From contig NZ_WKJZ01000001.1 of assembly GCF_009763245.1 (NCBI RefSeq), positions 2,372,941 through 2,436,940 on the forward strand: 64,000 nucleotides of DNA. Reading direction: 5' to 3'. This DNA is from Pseudomonas xionganensis. GTDB taxonomy: Bacteria; Pseudomonadota; Gammaproteobacteria; Pseudomonadales; Pseudomonadaceae. Of the stretch, positions 36,183-45,384 are shown one piece after another. Within the stretch, counting starts at the first letter, position 1; every line of letters starts with the position of its first letter. The notes under the pieces are model-generated. The model searched no databases. It was not told the origin of the DNA and saw only the letters and a program-made list of their open reading frames with translations. The translations under genes and the position numbers were made by a program.

Positions 36183-38001
36183 ATGGACAAGCATCAGCAA
36201 TGGAACCTGTGGTACTTCCTGCTGGCGTTCAGCCTGTTACTGCTGTTCCAGAACTGGTGGAGCGCGCGCAGCGCGGTGGAGCCCATCCCCTATAGCGAAT
36301 TTATGCGCCTGCTCAAGGAAGACCAGCTCAGCGAGCTGCGCATCGACCAGCAACAGATCAGCGGCCGGCTCAAGGAGCCGATCAACAACCGCCACCAATT
36401 CTCCACCGTGCGGGTCGAGCCGGAGCTGGCGACGGCCCTGGCCGAGTCCGGCGCCAGTTTCAGCGGCACCCGCGAAGGCGGCCCCCTGAGCACCCTGCTC
36501 AGCTGGCTGTTGCCGATGCTGCTGATCTTCGCCCTGTGGTCCTTTCTGTTTCGCAGCCTACTGGCCAAGCAGGGCTTGGGCGGCATGGTCAATGTCGGCA
36601 AGTCCAAGGCCAAGGTGTTCGTGCAGCGCGACACCGGAGTGAGTTTCGAGGATGTGGCCGGCATCGACGAGGCCAAGGCCGAGTTGCAGGAGGTGGTGTC
36701 CTTTCTCAAGGATCAGCCCAAGTACAGCCGCCTGGGCGCGCGGATTCCCAAGGGCATTCTGCTGGTGGGCCCGCCGGGCACCGGCAAGACCCTGGTGGCC
36801 AAGGCCGTGGCCGGTGAGGCGGGCGTGCCCTTCTTCTCCATCTCCGGCTCGGAATTCGTCGAGATGTTCGTCGGCGTGGGCGCCGCCCGGGTGCGGGATC
36901 TGTTCGAGCAGGCGCGCCAGGCGGCGCCCTGCATCATCTTTATCGACGAGCTGGATGCCCTGGGCAAGATGCGCGGGGTCGGCACCTTAGGCGGCAATGA
37001 CGAGAAGGAGCAGACCCTCAACCAGCTGCTGGCCGAGCTGGACGGCTTCGACAGCCGCGAGGGCGTGGTGCTGCTGGCCGCCACCAACCGCCCGGAGATC
37101 CTCGACCCGGCCCTGCTGCGGGCCGGCCGTTTCGACCGGCAGATTCTGATTGACCGAGCCGACCGCCGCGGCCGGGCGGCCATCCTGCGGGTGCACCTCA
37201 AGCGAATCCAGGCCGGGGCCGATCTGGATGTGGACGCCATCGCCGGGATGACCACCGGCTTTTCCGGCGCCGACCTGGCCAATCTGGTCAACGAGGCGGC
37301 CATCGTCGCCACCCGCCGCGGTGCCGAGGCGGTGAGCATGGCCGACTTCAGCGCCGCGGTGGAGCGCATCGTGATCGGCAGCGAGCGCCGCGGTCGCCTG
37401 TTGCAACCCCATGAGCGCGAGGTGGTGGCCTACCACGAGATGGGCCACGCCCTGGCCGCCGCCAGCCTGGCGGGCATGGACCCGGTGCACAAGGTGTCGA
37501 TCATCCCCCCGCTCCGTCGGCGCCCTGGGCTACACCCTGCAACGGCCCACCGAAGATCGCTTTCTGATCACCCAGCGCGAACTCAAGGATCGCATGCTGG
37601 TGTTGCTGGCCGGGCGCGCCGCCGAGCAACTGGTGTTCGACGAGGTGTCCACCGGTGCGGCGGACGACTTGGCCAAGGTCACCGATATCGCCCGGCAGAT
37701 CGTCACCCGCTTCGGCATGAGCGCCGAACTGGGCCAGGCCGTGCTGGAAAAACACAGTGCCAGTTACCTGGGCGACCAGGCCCTGGCCCTGCGCGACAAG
37801 GATTACTCCGAGCAGACCGCCCGCGAGGTGGATCTGTGCGTCAGGGCCCTGATCGACGAGGCCTACACCCGGGCCAAGGCCCTGCTGCAAGGCCAACGCG
37901 AGGTGCTGGAACAAGGCGCCCGCCTGTTGCTTGAGAAGGAAACCCTGACCCCGGAGGAGTTCCCGGCCCTGCTGCCCAGGACAGGCAAGAGCGGCGGCTA
38001 A
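36183..38001 (+). pseudogene. FtsH-like AAA+ zinc metalloprotease, frameshifted
   Basis: A second-type FtsH (~605 residues if repaired). Two TM segments flank a short periplasmic domain, Walker A GPPGTGKT is at 196-203, Walker [13 protein letters not shown] ...[19 protein letters not shown], and the zinc motif H418-EMGH. At 37505-37510 a run of six C shifts the frame: upstream reads KVSIIP, and the family sequence RSVGALGYTLQRPTEDRF continues in the +1 frame to 38001. Five C would restore it. The third zinc ligand (near AADDLAKVTDIAR) is after the break, so the unshifted product would be inactive. It may be a true frameshift or a homopolymer sequencing error. An Anr box precedes it. Confidence 0.88.
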
Positions 38002-38071
38002 AGGCGATCCGGGTTGCCGCCAGGGCCGTTGCTGCCAGGCGGCTGCCCATGGCCCCTCCCCTGTATCGGCG

Positions 38072-38911
38072 TCAGCAGAACAGCGCCGGCGGCGCCTGGC
38101 TGATCGGGCTGCTCCTGCCCAGCAGCTGCAGGTAGCGGTCGTAGCGGTAGGTCGGACCGTCCTGGCAGACGTAGCTGCTGCCGAGGTAGCAGTGCCCGCA
38201 CAGGCCATCGGCGCAGTGCATGCGTCGCTCCAGCGATAGCCAGATCCTGTCCGCACGCAAACCCCGTTGCAGGCAGGCTTCGGCGCTGGCGCGCATCAGC
38301 GGCTCGGGGCCGCAGCAGAGCAATGCGGCGGGCGGCCCGGCGGCGAAGACCTCGTCCAGATGCAGCAGCGGCGTGCCCTGGCGCTGGCCAGGGGCGGCCT
38401 GGTCGAAGGTTTCGATAAAGGGCAACGTCTGCTGCCAGCGCGCCCGCTCGCGGCCCAGTACCTGGGCGCCGCTGTGGCGGGCGCCATAGATCACGCTCAG
38501 GCGCGCCGGCATGGCTTGCCGGCTGGCCTGTTCGATAACCCCGGCCAGGGGCGCCAGGCCGCAGCCACCGGCCACCACCAGCAGCGGCTGGGCATTGAAG
38601 AACAGCGGCCAGCCATGGCCGAAGGGCCCGCGGTAGCCCAGCACGCTGCCTGCAGGCTGGTCGAACAGGGCCTGGGTCAGGCGCCCGGCGCGGCGCACCA
38701 GCGCGGTAAAACAACCCTGGGCATCCGGCAGGCTGACATAGGTAAAGGGCGCCTCGCCCACGCCTGGCAGCGTAAGCATAAAGAACTGCCCGGCCTTGGC
38801 CGCCAGATCGCTGGCCGCAGGCTGCTCGATGCGCAGGCTGAAATGCCGCGAGTCCTCGCCATCCTCGTACTGTTCCAGCAGGTGCAGCCGCCGTGGGGTG
38901 CTGTCGATCAT
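38072..38911 (-). CDS. FAD/NAD(P)-binding electron-transfer subunit (sulfhydrogenase gamma / AsrB-like)
   Basis: A 279-residue ferredoxin-reductase-type flavoprotein. An FAD-binding beta-barrel covers residues ~1-100 (GQFFMLTLPGVGEAPFTYVS), the NAD(P)-binding domain has VVAGGCGLAPLAGVI and LLCCGPEPLM, and a C-terminal [2Fe-2S] motif is C-x4-C-x2-C-x8-C (MHCADGLCGHCYLGSSYVC). This is the layout of HydG of sulfhydrogenase, AsrB and PyrK. It overlaps the Fe-S subunit gene by 4 bp and is last in the usp-fdhA operon. It probably exchanges electrons with NAD(P)H. Confidence 0.88.
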   Translation of the reverse strand: MIDSTPRRLHLLEQYEDGEDSRHFSLRIEQPAASDLAAKAGQFFMLTLPGVGEAPFTYVSLPDAQGCFTALVRRAGRLTQALFDQPAGSVLGYRGPFGHGWPLFFNAQPLLVVAGGCGLAPLAGVIEQASRQAMPARLSVIYGARHSGAQVLGRERARWQQTLPFIETFDQAAPGQRQGTPLLHLDEVFAAGPPAALLCCGPEPLMRASAEACLQRGLRADRIWLSLERRMHCADGLCGHCYLGSSYVCQDGPTYRYDRYLQLLGRSSPISQAPPALFC

Positions 38912-39927
38912 GGCTGTACCACCTTATGCATCACGCCGTGCACGCCGATGCTGCCGGGGCAGACCCGGTCGCAGCGACCGCAGCCCACGCAGCCATAGCT
39001 GTCGAAGCGTTGGCGGAAGTCCTCGCCGAACTTGTGTGTCCAGAACCGTTGCACCCGCTGCCCGGCCGTGGCGCTGGGGTTGTGGCCGCTGGCCTCTTGC
39101 TGGAAGCCCTGATACAGGCAGCTGTCCCAGACCCGCTCGCGCAGCGCCCCGCCCTGCCCCTCGGCCCTGTCCAGAGGGGCGAAGCAGCTGCAGGTGGGGC
39201 ACACCGAGGTGCAGCCGGAGCAGCCCAGGCAGCGCAGGCCCAGCGCTTCCCAGGTGCTGTCGTCGATGGCCTGCAGATTGAGCCGGGCGATGCCCTCGAT
39301 TATGTCCTCCTGGCTGCCCTGCTCCGCCCGCACCCGCGCCTCGTTGGCCTGGCGCTGGGCCGGCCAGTCGGCGTGGGCGCTGGCCAGGTCCAGACCGTGC
39401 AAGGCCTGTTGCCCGGCCGCGCTGGCCGCCAGCAGGCCCCAGTCTGCGCCCGCCTCGGCTGGCGGCAGGAGAATCAGATCGGCCGTCTGCGCCTGCACCG
39501 CCGGGCCGCTGCCGAGTACGCTGCAGAAGCCGCCGTTGCAGCTGTGCAGGCAATCCAGCCCCACCAGCAGGGTAGCCTGGCGCCGCGCCTGGTAATGCGC
39601 ATCCTGGGCGAAGAACTGGTCTTGATAGGCCACGGCCTGCAGATCGCAGGCGTGCAATCCGAACAGCACCTGGGGCACCACCTGCGGCAGCGCTGAGTAG
39701 AACTGGCCGCCATCGAAGCGAAACAGCAGCTCGCGCTCACCAAAGAAGAAGCTCTTGGCGGAAAACGGCGGCAGCTCGCTGCTAGGTTCGAAGGCGTGGC
39801 GATCCTGGCTGCTGACCGTTTGCCAGTGCTGCCCGCCCTGGCAGTCCGGGCGCACTTCGTAGAGCCGGCGCTGGGCGGCCAGGTGGGCACGCAGGCGTTC
39901 GGGGCGATCCAGGCTATAGGCGTGCAT
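38908..39927 (-). CDS. 4Fe-4S dicluster electron-transfer subunit (sulfhydrogenase beta / AsrA-like)
   Basis: A 339-residue protein resembling HydB/AsrA. The N-terminal region has FGLHACDLQAVAYQD and a CLHSCNGGFC cysteine group. The C-terminal half has two [4Fe-4S] motifs, CLGCSGCTSVCPTC and CVGCGRCDRVCPG. It should pass electrons between the molybdopterin subunit and the flavoprotein. Its start lies 14 bp inside the fdhA 3' end and its stop overlaps the flavoprotein start by 4 bp, so the three are tightly coupled. Confidence 0.88.
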   Translation of the reverse strand: MHAYSLDRPERLRAHLAAQRRLYEVRPDCQGGQHWQTVSSQDRHAFEPSSELPPFSAKSFFFGERELLFRFDGGQFYSALPQVVPQVLFGLHACDLQAVAYQDQFFAQDAHYQARRQATLLVGLDCLHSCNGGFCSVLGSGPAVQAQTADLILLPPAEAGADWGLLAASAAGQQALHGLDLASAHADWPAQRQANEARVRAEQGSQEDIIEGIARLNLQAIDDSTWEALGLRCLGCSGCTSVCPTCSCFAPLDRAEGQGGALRERVWDSCLYQGFQQEASGHNPSATAGQRVQRFWTHKFGEDFRQRFDSYGCVGCGRCDRVCPGSIGVHGVMHKVVQP

Positions 39928-42007
39928 GGCTGACCTCGCTGGTCCCCATATGGATATCCGGCGCCTGCCCCGGGGCCAGGGCTTCCAGGGCCACGGCGCA
40001 GGCCTTGAGCTCGGGCATCTTGCTGATCGGGTCCTGGGCGTCGTTGGTCAGGCGGTTACAGGGCGCTTCGCTGAAGTGATAGGGCATGCTCAGGGTGCCG
40101 CGGGGCAAGTCGTCGTGGTATTCGATGCGGGTCTCCAGCACGCCGCGGCGCGAACGCACGCGCACGCCCTGGTGCTGGGCCAGGCCCAGCTCGGCGGCAT
40201 CCTCCGGGTGGATAAACAGCAGGCCGGCCGGGGTTTCCCGTTCCAGCAGCGGCGATTTGCGGGTCATCGAGCCGCAGCCGTAGTGGAAGTGCAGGCGCTG
40301 AGTGGTAAAGGCAAAGGGGTACTCGGCATCCGGCAGCTCCGCCACCTCCACCTGGGACAGCGGCAGCAGGCGCGCACGGCCGATGGGAAAGCCCTGTTGA
40401 TGAAGGATCGGCGAACCCTGGGGATGCGCGCTGTCGCAGGGCCATTGCAGGCCGTGGTGGGCGTCCAGCGCCGGGTAGTTCATGGCCGAGAAGATCGGCG
40501 TCAGGGCCGCCATCTCGTCGAACACCGCCTCGGCGTCGCGCCAGGCCATGCCGGCATAGTCCATGCGCCGGGCCAGCTCGCCGAGGATCTGCCAGTCGCC
40601 GCGCGCCAGCCCCGGCGGCGCGATGGCCTGGCGGATACGCTGCACGCGGCGCTCGCAGTTGGTAAAAGTGCCGTCCTTCTCGGCGAAGGCCGCCGCCGGC
40701 AATAACACATCGGCCTGGCGGGCCGTGGCGGTCAGGCTCAGTTCGACCACCACCAGCAGGTCCAGGGCGGCGAAGGCGCGGGCCACCTGGTTCTGGTCCG
40801 GGTCGGTCTGCAGCGGGTCTTCGCCCATGATCAGCAAGGCGCGCAGCTCACCCTGCTGCGCCGCGTGCATCATGCCCAGCGAAGTCAGCCCCGGCGCCTC
40901 GGGCACGGCGCGACCCCAGGCAGTGCTGAAGCGGGCGCGCACGGCCGGATCGGCCACCGCCTGATAACCGGGATAGACATTGGGCAGGCAGCCCATGTCG
41001 CAGGCGCCCTGCACATTGTTCTGCCCGCGCAGGGGGTTGATGCCGGTGCCCGGCCGGCCGATCTGGCCGCACAGTAGCACCAGGTTGCTCAGGGCGATGA
41101 CATTGTTGGTGCCGCTCTGGAACTGGGTAATGCCCATGCCGTAGGCGGTAAAGGCTGTCTTGACCTGACTGAAAAGATAGGCCACGCGCTCCAGTTCGGC
41201 CACTGCTATGCCGCATTGCTCGCTGCACTGCGCCAGACTCAGTTCGGCCAGATGTGCCCGCAGCGGCGCGATATCCTCGCAGCGCTCGGCGAGAAAGGCG
41301 GTGTTCTCCCAGCCGCGCTCCAGGATGATCTTGAGCAGGGCATTGAGCAGGGCGATATTGCTGCCCAGGCGCAGCTGTAGATGGATATCGGCCAGGCGCG
41401 CCAGGCGCGTGCGCCGTGGGTCGATCACGATCAGGGTGGCGCCACGGGCCTGGGCGCGCAGCATGCGCGCGCCGATCATGGCGTGGTTCTCGGTGACATC
41501 GGCGCCCACCACCAGAATCAGCTCGGCCTGGTCGATATCGGCAATGCTGTTGCTCATCGCCCCCGAGCCCAGGGTGCGGCTCAGGCCCGCCACCGAGGGG
41601 CTGTGGCAGATGCGCGCGCAGTGGTCGATATTGTTGCTGCCCAGCACCGCCCGAGCGAATTTCTGCGCGGCGTAGTTATCCTCGTTGCTGGCCCGGGCGC
41701 AGCTGATCACCCCCACCCCGCCGGGGCCGCGCTCATCCTGGGCATTGCGCAGGCCTTCGGCGACCCGCTCCAGGGCCTCGTCCCAGCTGGCCGGGCGAAA
41801 CTGGCCGTGTTCCTTGATCAGCGGCTGGGTCAGGCGGCCATGGGCATCGATGGCGAAGCTACTGGCCCAGCCCTTGGCGCACAGCTGGCCCTGGCTGACC
41901 GGGTGTCCGGGCTGTGGCTCCACGCCGATCACCCGGCCGTCTTCTACCCGCAGACCAATGCCGCAACCCACGCCGCAGAAGCTGCAAATACTGGGAACCA
42001 CGCGCAT
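39914..42007 (-). CDS. Molybdopterin formate dehydrogenase alpha subunit (Cys type)
   Basis: A 697-residue molybdopterin oxidoreductase. The N-terminal [4Fe-4S] ligands are C8, C11, C15 and C43. The FdhF-like active site ARIC134-H135-SPSVAG has Cys where E. coli FDH-H has selenocysteine, and keeps the following His. Domains for bis-MGD binding and the C-terminal dinucleotide-binding fold (TTQRLHFHYG...) follow. There is no Tat signal, so it is cytoplasmic. ATG 42007 has GGAGGAGGG upstream; an earlier start lacks it. Electron partners are the two downstream subunits. No fdhD or other maturation gene is in the window. Confidence 0.9.
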   Translation of the reverse strand: MRVVPSICSFCGVGCGIGLRVEDGRVIGVEPQPGHPVSQGQLCAKGWASSFAIDAHGRLTQPLIKEHGQFRPASWDEALERVAEGLRNAQDERGPGGVGVISCARASNEDNYAAQKFARAVLGSNNIDHCARICHSPSVAGLSRTLGSGAMSNSIADIDQAELILVVGADVTENHAMIGARMLRAQARGATLIVIDPRRTRLARLADIHLQLRLGSNIALLNALLKIILERGWENTAFLAERCEDIAPLRAHLAELSLAQCSEQCGIAVAELERVAYLFSQVKTAFTAYGMGITQFQSGTNNVIALSNLVLLCGQIGRPGTGINPLRGQNNVQGACDMGCLPNVYPGYQAVADPAVRARFSTAWGRAVPEAPGLTSLGMMHAAQQGELRALLIMGEDPLQTDPDQNQVARAFAALDLLVVVELSLTATARQADVLLPAAAFAEKDGTFTNCERRVQRIRQAIAPPGLARGDWQILGELARRMDYAGMAWRDAEAVFDEMAALTPIFSAMNYPALDAHHGLQWPCDSAHPQGSPILHQQGFPIGRARLLPLSQVEVAELPDAEYPFAFTTQRLHFHYGCGSMTRKSPLLERETPAGLLFIHPEDAAELGLAQHQGVRVRSRRGVLETRIEYHDDLPRGTLSMPYHFSEAPCNRLTNDAQDPISKMPELKACAVALEALAPGQAPDIHMGTSEVSHARL

Positions 42008-42035
42008 CGTGCCGCCCTCCTCCGCTTGCCATGCA

Positions 42036-42932
42036 CTAAAGGGCAATCGCCAGAATGCTGCAGGGCGCACGATACAGCAGGTGCTCGGTGGTGCTGCCCA
42101 GCAACCGACCCAAGCCGTGGCGCTGCACCCGGCCCATCACCAGCACATCCACCTGCTGCTGGGTAGCGAACTCGACCAGGGTGCGGATCGGCTGGCCCTG
42201 AATAAAATGCCGGCATTCTGCCGGTACGCCATGTTGCTCAGCCAGGGTGGTAAAGGCCTGTAACAGACCGTTCTGCCACTGCTCGACCAGATCGGCCCAG
42301 GCCGATACCACTGCCCCGGCCTCGGCCAGATAGGCGGTGGACAGGTCATAGCTGTGCAGCAGGTGCAATTCGGCGTCGCACTGCAGGGCCAGGGCATGGG
42401 CCTGTGCGATCACCTGCTGATTGATGGCCAGGCTGTCGGGATTACCCGCCTGCAGATCCACCGCGGCCACCACCTTGCGCGGCAGGGCCGGCCCAGCCGC
42501 GCTCAGCAGGTGTACCGGTGCCGGGCAATCACGCAGCAGCTGCCAGTCCAGCGGTGTGACAAAGGCGCGCTTGAGCGCCGATTCATGCTGCAGATCCTTG
42601 ATCAGCAGATCCGCCGGCAGCTCCCGGGCATGCTGCAGAATCTCTTCCAGGGGTTGGTCGCTGCTGAGAATCTCGAAGGTCGCGGTCAGGCCCTTGCTGT
42701 GCAGCAGGCCGGTTTCGTCTTTGAGCCAGTTGTTCAGGGCTTGCAGATGGTCGTTGTGCAGGCGCTGCTGCACGTCACGATCAAGCAGGGCCCATGCCGA
42801 CAGCGGCTCGACCAAGGCCAGGATATGCAAGGCAGCACCGCTGTGCTCGGCCAGGGCGATGGCACGCTGCAAGGCGGCGCCGTGATGCATCTGCGCATTG
42901 GTGATCAACAGCAGGCGTTGGTACTGACTCAT
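42036..42932 (-). CDS. Tandem universal stress protein (two Usp domains)
   Basis: A 298-residue protein with two UspA repeats, residues ~1-145 and ~150-298. The second ends with the nucleotide-binding style MGRVQRHGLGRLLGSTTEHLLYRAPCSILAI (G-x2-G-x9-G-S pattern); the first lacks an obvious G-x2-G site. Similar UspE-like proteins are Anr-induced in P. aeruginosa during anaerobic survival. GGAGGTGCC precedes ATG 42932. It heads the operon, 28 bp before fdhA, with a perfect Anr box 66 nt upstream. Confidence 0.9.
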   Translation of the reverse strand: MSQYQRLLLITNAQMHHGAALQRAIALAEHSGAALHILALVEPLSAWALLDRDVQQRLHNDHLQALNNWLKDETGLLHSKGLTATFEILSSDQPLEEILQHARELPADLLIKDLQHESALKRAFVTPLDWQLLRDCPAPVHLLSAAGPALPRKVVAAVDLQAGNPDSLAINQQVIAQAHALALQCDAELHLLHSYDLSTAYLAEAGAVVSAWADLVEQWQNGLLQAFTTLAEQHGVPAECRHFIQGQPIRTLVEFATQQQVDVLVMGRVQRHGLGRLLGSTTEHLLYRAPCSILAIAL

Positions 42933-42998
42933 GGCACCTCCGGGGGGCTGGCGGGCGACGCTATATTGCCAAGGTGCGCCAGTTACGCCGCGAAGCTC

Positions 42999-43012
42999 TT
43001 GATATGCATCAA
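42999..43012 (-). promoter_or_regulatory. Anr/FNR box upstream of the usp-fdh operon
   Basis: TTGATATGCATCAA, a perfect TTGAT-N4-ATCAA site in the 162-bp gap between mexS and usp. A TATAGC/AATATA stretch at 42960-42967 on the minus strand could be the -10, though spacing is about 10 bp longer than the classical -41.5 arrangement. Confidence 0.72.
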
Positions 43013-43094
43013 GGTCGCGGTGGATGGCGTACATCAAGGCTAGCCCATTGGCTCAGGCCTACAGCTATAGCGCTGCCTATCCCGGAGAGGTGGC

Positions 43095-44117
43095 CTACTC
43101 GGCCTGCAGCGTCAGTACCACACGGCCGCGGCTGGGGCAGGTTTCCATATAGCGGTGGGCCGCCACCACCTGCTCGAAAGGATAGACCTTGTCGATCAGA
43201 GGCTGCAGCAAACCGTCGGCGGTGAGCTGATTGATGCCCTGCAGCGCCTTGGCCACGGCGGCGGCATCCTGGGGAATGCCCAGCTCCTCCTTGCCGGTGA
43301 AATTGCCAATGCAATGCACGAAGAACTGGATGTTTTTCTGAAACGCGGCGCAGGCCGGGAACGGTGTTTCGTTGCCGCCCTGCAGGTCGAACAGGATGAG
43401 CCGGCCACGGGGCGCGATGGCATCGCCCAACAGGCACATCTGCGGCCCGCCCAGGGCATCCATCACCACGTTGACGCCCTTGCCATCGGTGAGCTTGGCA
43501 ACCCGGCTGACCAGGTCCTGCTCCTCGGTGAGGATGATCTGGTCGGCGCCCAGTTGCTTGAGAAAGTCGCTGTCCTCGGCATGCTCGGTGGCGGCAATCA
43601 CCTGGGCGCCCAGGGCCTTGCCCATCTGCACGATATAGGGCCCCCAGCAGCGGCTTGCGGCGGTAACCAGCACTGTCTCTCCGGGCTGCAGACGGGCCAG
43701 TTCGACAAAGCCGAACCAGCCAACCATGGACGGCAGGTAATGCACGCAGGCCTGCTGCGGGGTCAGGTTGGCCGGGTAGCGGCTCAGCGAGCTGCGCGGC
43801 AACAGCACCTGCTCGGCGTAGGCCGGGTAGTGATTGACGCTATGGCCAGGGAAGCTGGCAACCAGGTCGCCCACGTTCAGGTCGGTCACGCCCGCCCCCA
43901 CCGCCAGCACCGTACCGGCCAGCTCATGGCCCAGGCCCGCCGGCAGTTGCGCCGGGGTGTGGGCCAGGTTCTGCCGCCACAGCACGTCATACCAGCTCAC
44001 ACCAATAGCCTGCACCCCGACCAGCACCTCACCGGCGCCGGGCGTCGGCGTTGCGCGCTCTTCGTACTTGAGCACCTCGGCTTCGCCGAACTGATGGAAA
44101 CGGATAATGCGCGACAT
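43095..44117 (-). CDS. mexS: MexS, MDR-family oxidoreductase
   Basis: A 340-residue zinc-independent quinone-oxidoreductase-type MDR protein: GroES-like N-domain (GVSWYDVLWRQNLA, GLGHELAGTV) and Rossmann domain (VLVTAASRCWGPYIVQMGKALGAQVIA). The sequence and divergent position next to mexT identify MexS; in P. aeruginosa its loss raises electrophilic stress and turns on MexT. It appears intact. ATG 44117 gives MSRIIRFHQFGEAEVLK, as in PAO1; the upstream open frame has no family similarity. Confidence 0.93.
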   Translation of the reverse strand: MSRIIRFHQFGEAEVLKYEERATPTPGAGEVLVGVQAIGVSWYDVLWRQNLAHTPAQLPAGLGHELAGTVLAVGAGVTDLNVGDLVASFPGHSVNHYPAYAEQVLLPRSSLSRYPANLTPQQACVHYLPSMVGWFGFVELARLQPGETVLVTAASRCWGPYIVQMGKALGAQVIAATEHAEDSDFLKQLGADQIILTEEQDLVSRVAKLTDGKGVNVVMDALGGPQMCLLGDAIAPRGRLILFDLQGGNETPFPACAAFQKNIQFFVHCIGNFTGKEELGIPQDAAAVAKALQGINQLTADGLLQPLIDKVYPFEQVVAAHRYMETCPSRGRVVLTLQAE

Positions 44118-44322
44118 CGCAAACCTCAGAGCTTGACCGCTAATAGCCATGGACTTTATCCGGGCTAGGCCGGCAATGCCACAGTGCCTGAGTGATAGCC
44201 GCCATGCCTGTCGATGATGATAGGCTCGCCCAGCATCATTTATGGCCATGTATTGCCTGCCACCAGCATTCGGCATTAGCCTGATTCGCGCGCACAACCG
44301 CCCCTTGCCAAATGGATACTGG

Positions 44323-45237
44323 ATGAACCGCAACGATCTGCGCCGCGTCGATCTCAACCTGTTGATCGTCTTCGAAACGCTGATGCATGAACGCAGCGTG
44401 ACTCGAGCCGCGGAAAAACTCTTTCTCGGTCAGCCAGCCATCAGCGCGGCCCTGGCGCGCCTGCGCAGCCTGTTCGATGACCCGTTGTTTGTGCGCACCG
44501 GGCGCAGCATGGAACCCACTGCCCGCGCCCAGGAGATTGCCACCCTGCTCTCCCCGGCCCTGGACTCGATTTCCACTGCAGTCAGCCGCGCCGCCGACTT
44601 CAATCCGGCCACCAGCAGCACTGTCTTTCGCATCGGCCTGTCCGATGAGGTCGAGTTCGCCCTGCTGCCGCCCCTGATCAAACGCCTGCGCGCCGAAGCC
44701 CCCGGCGTGGTGCTGGTGGTGCGCCGCACCAATTACCTGCTGATGCCGGCGATGCTGGCCAGCGGTGAAATTTCCGTAGGGGTCAGCTACACCGCGGAAC
44801 TGCCGGCCAACGCCAAGCGCAAGACCCTGCGCCGCTCCAAACCCAAGGTGCTGCGCGCCGACAGCGTGCCCGGAGCCCTGAGCCTGGACGACTACTGCGC
44901 CCGCCCCCACGCCATGGTCTCCTTTGCCGGGGATCTGGGCGGCTTTGTCGACGAAGAACTGGCCAAGCTGGGGCGCAAACGCCGCGTGGTGCTGGCCGTG
45001 CCGCAGTTCAACGGCCTGGGCCAGCTGCTCGCCGGCACCGACCTGGTGGCCATGGTGCCGGACTACACCGCCGCTGCCCTGACAGCTGCTGGCGGGCTGC
45101 GTGCCGAAGACCCACCCATGCCGACCCAGTCCTTCGAGCTGTCCATGGCCTGGCGCGGCGCCCAGGACAACGACCCCGCCGAGCGCTGGCTGCGCTCACG
45201 TATCCAGATGTTCTGTGGCGATCCGGATAGCCTGTAG
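44323..45237 (+). CDS. mexT: LysR-family activator MexT
   Basis: A 304-residue LysR regulator. The HTH is in residues ~10-68 (SVTRAAEKLFLGQPAISAALARL) and the effector domain is ~95-300. Identity with P. aeruginosa MexT is evident over the whole length (MNRNDLRRVDLNLLIVFE start, AQDNDPAERWLRSRI end). It activates mexEF-oprN and mexS. The frame is intact and carries no duplicated 8-bp segment like the one I recall in some inactive PAO1 alleles. It is divergent from mexS and 147 bp upstream of mexE. Confidence 0.95.
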   Translation: MNRNDLRRVDLNLLIVFETLMHERSVTRAAEKLFLGQPAISAALARLRSLFDDPLFVRTGRSMEPTARAQEIATLLSPALDSISTAVSRAADFNPATSSTVFRIGLSDEVEFALLPPLIKRLRAEAPGVVLVVRRTNYLLMPAMLASGEISVGVSYTAELPANAKRKTLRRSKPKVLRADSVPGALSLDDYCARPHAMVSFAGDLGGFVDEELAKLGRKRRVVLAVPQFNGLGQLLAGTDLVAMVPDYTAAALTAAGGLRAEDPPMPTQSFELSMAWRGAQDNDPAERWLRSRIQMFCGDPDSL

Positions 45238-45283
45238 CCGCGCGGTGTTCACCTAGCGCGCAATCGATACAAGCCCTGGAACC

Positions 45284-45298
45284 ATCACCCAGCGTGAT
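45284..45298 (+). promoter_or_regulatory. nod-box-like MexT site upstream of mexE
   Basis: ATCACCCAGCGTGAT: inverted ATCAC/GTGAT with the ATC-N9-GAT spacing of nod-box LysR sites, 87 bp before the mexE start. MexT operators are of this class (family knowledge). Confidence 0.6.
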
Positions 45299-45384
45299 AG
45301 TTATCTTCGCGTCGTTCGATTCGTGGCCGACAGCAGCCCGCCGCACACTTCGCCCGTCTATACATTCGACTGGCGGAGTCACTC

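Noticed and set aside
39914..42007. Selenocysteine in the formate dehydrogenase
   Set aside because: The active-site codon encodes Cys (ARICHSPS), there is no in-frame TGA, and no SECIS-like hairpin is needed.
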